From contig CABUCA010000074.1 of NCBI GenBank assembly GCA_902489965.1, positions 1-7,899 of the forward strand: DNA of 7,899 bases, given 5' to 3'. Under the pieces are notes generated by a model. It made no database searches and was not told where the DNA came from. It was given only the letters and a program-made list of their open reading frames with translations. Source of the stretch: an uncultured Collinsella sp. Its GTDB lineage: Bacteria; Actinomycetota; Coriobacteriia; Coriobacteriales; Coriobacteriaceae. Below, piece after piece: positions 6,279 to 7,899 of the stretch (positions are counted from its first letter, which is position 1; the number at the start of each line of letters is the position of its first letter). A program made the translations under genes and the position numbers.

Positions 6279-7460
6279 TTACCCGTGCGGCTTGATTTTA
6301 TCACGTAGCGACTTGAGGTTCTCCAGCGCCGCGTTAAGCGTCTCGTCTCGCTTGGCAAAGTGGAAACGAATCAGATGGTTGACGGGCTCGCGGAAGAAGC
6401 TCGAGCCGGGCACGGCGCCCACACCCACTTTAGACGCGAGGTCTTCACAGAACTCGAGGTCGCTGTCATAGCCAAACTCAGAGATGTCCATCATGACGTA
6501 GTAGGCGCCCTGCGGTACGTTGTGCTTAAGTCCGATACTATCGAGCCCTTGGCAGAACAGGTCGCGTTTGGCGGTATAGAGGTCGAGGACCTCATCGTAA
6601 TAGCTGTCGTCGAAATTGAGGGCGGTGACGACGGCTTCCTGCAGGGGAGCGGCGGCGCCCACGGTGAGGAAGTCGTGGACCTTTTTGATGCGCTCGGTGA
6701 TTTCGGCAGGGGCGATAGTGTAGCCCAGACGCCAGCCGGTGATGGAGTAGGTCTTGGACAGCGAGCTGCAGCTGATAGTGCGCTCAAACATGCCGGGCAG
6801 CGTGGCCATATAGACGTGCTCGTGGGGTGCGTAGACGATGTGCTCGTATACCTCGTCGGTGATGCAGTAGGCGTCGTACTTTTTGCAGAGGTCGGCGATA
6901 AAAGTGAGCTCCTCGCGCGTAAAGACCTTGCCGCAGGGGTTGGATGGGTTGCACAGGACGATGGCCTTGGGGTCGTTGTCGCGGAAGGCCGCCTCGAGGA
7001 CCTCGCGATCAAAGTCGAATGTGGGCGGGTTGAGCGGCACGTAGATGGGCTCGGCCCCCGAGAGAATGGTGTCAGCGCCGAAGTTCTCGTAGAACGGCGA
7101 GAAAATGACGACCTTGTCGCCAGGGTTCGTGACCGTCATCATGGCGGCCATCATGGCCTCGGTGGAGCCGCAGGTGACTACGATATTCTCGTTGGGGTTC
7201 ACCGGCATGCCCATAAAATGCTCCTGCTTGGCGGCAAGCGCCTCACGCATGGCCTGGGAGCCCCAGGTGATGGAGTACTGGTGGTAAAGCGGCTTGGGGT
7301 CGGTGGCGATGGTGCTCAGGCTATCGAGCAGCTGCGCCGGGGGATCGAAGTCGGGGAAGCCCTGCGACAGGTTGACGGCGCCATACTTGTTGGAGATGCG
7401 CGTCATACGGCGGATGACGGAATCGGTAAACGTTGCCGTGCGGTTGGAGAGTTCTTTCAT
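6279..7460 (-). CDS. PLP-dependent class I/II aminotransferase
   Basis: This cytoplasmic fold-type I enzyme uses pyridoxal phosphate to move an amino group from an amino acid to a 2-oxo acid. Its 393 residues match the family's usual length. Key residues are visible: NLSQGFPDFDPP (30-41) of the substrate region; the GSTEAMM cofactor loop (98-104); Asn174 in NPSNPCG; Asp202 and Tyr205 in TDEVYE; the Schiff-base Lys236 in SSLSKTYS; Arg244 in GWRLGY; and the carboxylate-binding Arg365 in LIRFHFAK. The QGFPDF opening resembles the kynurenine/glutamine transaminase and methionine aminotransferase subgroup, so an aromatic, methionine or glutamine-type substrate is more likely than aspartate. The exact substrate cannot be read from sequence. 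The ATG at 7460 is chosen because AAAGGA lies about 6 bases upstream; an in-frame ATG at 7478 lacks a ribosome site. It is transcribed away from the tRNA cluster. Confidence 0.93.
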   Translation of the reverse strand: MKELSNRTATFTDSVIRRMTRISNKYGAVNLSQGFPDFDPPAQLLDSLSTIATDPKPLYHQYSITWGSQAMREALAAKQEHFMGMPVNPNENIVVTCGSTEAMMAAMMTVTNPGDKVVIFSPFYENFGADTILSGAEPIYVPLNPPTFDFDREVLEAAFRDNDPKAIVLCNPSNPCGKVFTREELTFIADLCKKYDAYCITDEVYEHIVYAPHEHVYMATLPGMFERTISCSSLSKTYSITGWRLGYTIAPAEITERIKKVHDFLTVGAAAPLQEAVVTALNFDDSYYDEVLDLYTAKRDLFCQGLDSIGLKHNVPQGAYYVMMDISEFGYDSDLEFCEDLASKVGVGAVPGSSFFREPVNHLIRFHFAKRDETLNAALENLKSLRDKIKPHG

Positions 7461-7521
7461 GCCGGTCCTTTCGAGCATTTGCAGTGGGGCAAGTTTACTC
7501 CTATGAAACCGGTGGGATTTG

Positions 7522-7563
7522 CTCGAAATGGTCTCGAAAAACTCTTTTCAAAATTCTTGAAAA
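7522..7563. promoter_or_regulatory. AT-rich inverted repeat and direct repeats in the divergent intergenic region
   Basis: TTTTCAA (7545-7551) and TTGAAAA (7557-7563) form a perfect 7-bp inverted repeat around a 5-base centre. Just upstream, CTCGAAA occurs twice (7522-7528, 7533-7539), 11 bases apart, which is about one helical turn. The cluster lies between the aminotransferase start and the tRNA promoter, ending 7 bases before the tRNA -35. It could be an operator for either gene or an UP-like AT-rich element for the tRNA promoter. I found no convincing aminotransferase promoter here. Confidence 0.4.
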
Positions 7564-7570
7564 TTGGGGC

Positions 7571-7599
7571 TTGCATCGCGTGGCGTTCCTTGCAATAAT
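7571..7599 (+). promoter_or_regulatory. Promoter of the tRNA cluster
   Basis: TTGCAT (7571-7576) and AATAAT (7594-7599) are 17 bases apart, and TGC immediately precedes the -10, giving an extended -10. The bases just after the -10 are G+C-rich (GTCGAGCGCG), as in stable-RNA promoters under stringent control. Transcription would begin about 20 bases before tRNA-His. Confidence 0.7.
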
Positions 7600-7626
7600 A
7601 GTCGAGCGCGAAGCGCACAGGACACG

Positions 7627-7703
7627 GTGGGTGTAGCTCAGTTGGCTAGAGCGACGGGTTGTGGTCCCGTAGGTCGAGGGTTCGAGTCCCTTTACCCACC
7701 CCA
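7627..7703 (+). tRNA. tRNA-His (anticodon GTG)
   Basis: A full cloverleaf is readable. The acceptor is GTGGGTG (7627-7633) with TACCCAC (7693-7699). The D-arm is standard. The anticodon stem is ACGGG/CCCGT with loop TTGTGGT, placing GTG at 7661-7663. The T-arm is GAGGG-TTCGAGT-CCCTT. The encoded CCA is at 7701-7703. The base before the acceptor is G (7626) and position 73 is C (7700), the extra G-1:C73 pair that is the hallmark of histidine tRNA. It is the first gene of the cluster. Confidence 0.97.
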
Positions 7704-7725
7704 GTTCTTGCTTCGTGTTGATATC

Positions 7726-7801
7726 GGGTCGTTAGCTCAGTTGGTAGAGCAGGGGACTCTTAATCCCAAGGTCCAGGGTTCGACCCCCTGACGGCCCACC
7801 A
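7726..7801 (+). tRNA. tRNA-Lys (anticodon CTT), copy 1
   Basis: The 76-nt cloverleaf has acceptor GGGTCGT (7726-7732) paired with ACGGCCC (7791-7797), discriminator A and encoded CCA (7799-7801). The anticodon loop CTCTTAA places CTT at 7759-7761. The T-arm is CAGGG-TTCGACC-CCCTG. The first anticodon-stem pair (27-43) is G opposite A. It lies 22 bases after tRNA-His and is probably co-transcribed with it. GATATC flanks it on both sides. Confidence 0.97.
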
Positions 7802-7813
7802 CACGATATCTCC

Positions 7814-7844
7814 GCTAAAGTCCGCCACAACGGACTTTAGCTTT
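7814..7844 (+). other. Perfect hairpin between the two tRNA-Lys genes
   Basis: GCTAAAGTCCG (7814-7824) and CGGACTTTAGC (7831-7841) form an 11-bp perfect stem with a 6-base loop (CCACAA), followed by TTT and then directly by the second tRNA-Lys. The short T-run makes it a poor terminator, and no promoter fits in the 3 bases before the next tRNA. A processing signal or a leaky, attenuating terminator is more likely. Confidence 0.6.
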
Positions 7845-7899
7845 GGGTCGTTAGCTCAGTTGGTAGAGCAGGGGACTCTTAATCCCAAGGTCCAGGGTT
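7845..7899 (+). tRNA. tRNA-Lys (anticodon CTT), copy 2, cut by the window edge
   Basis: The first 55 bases are identical to the first 55 of copy 1, including acceptor GGGTCGT, the D-arm and anticodon CTT (7878-7880). The window ends inside the T-arm, so the 3' half is not seen. It is a tandem duplicate of copy 1. Confidence 0.93.

Noticed and set aside
6360..7598. Long plus-strand frame opposite the aminotransferase
   Set aside because: The opposite strand carries the full motif set of a PLP aminotransferase. The plus frame has no ribosome site or known domain.
7726..7899. tRNA-Lys repeat as attachment sites of an integrated element
   Set aside because: Both copies are apparently intact tRNA starts only 43 bases apart, with no integrase or element between them. 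Simple tandem duplication explains them.

Overview
The window looks like chromosomal DNA from a high-G+C Gram-positive gut actinobacterium of the class Coriobacteriia, with Collinsella or a close relative as the best guess. The guess rests on strong G/C preference at third codon positions, a Rho factor with a very long Ala/Lys/Arg/Glu-rich N-terminal extension, and the mix of neighbouring genes. It is recognition from memory, not the result of a search.

Layout: bases 1-425 hold no gene I can name; they contain possible promoters and a leader with competing hairpins. Rho follows on the plus strand (426-2963) and ends in an intrinsic terminator (3001-3032). A good promoter (3112-3140) drives a two-gene plus-strand operon: an unrecognised membrane-anchored, largely disordered acidic protein (3277-4677), then a small VanZ-family membrane protein (4685-5134). 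An 18-bp perfect hairpin (5120-5165) ends this operon and probably also ends the convergent minus-strand sugar-kinase gene. The minus strand carries a ROK-family fructokinase-type kinase (5248-6138) and a PLP-dependent class I/II aminotransferase (6279-7460). A hairpin and a promoter lie between them, so they look like separate transcription units.

Across an AT-rich divergent intergenic region with an inverted repeat, a strong plus-strand promoter (7571-7599) drives a tRNA cluster: tRNA-His(GTG), tRNA-Lys(CTT), and a second identical tRNA-Lys(CTT) cut by the window edge. A perfect 11-bp hairpin separates the two tRNA-Lys genes.

Most of the gene content is housekeeping: transcription termination, sugar phosphorylation, amino-acid transamination and tRNAs. 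I see no mobile element, CRISPR array or defence system. The unusual parts are the Rho (about half the protein is predicted disorder with alternating charge blocks, and the primary RNA-binding pocket departs from the E. coli type) and the adjacent membrane-anchored disordered protein, which has a duplicated acidic Trp motif and is coupled to a VanZ-like gene.
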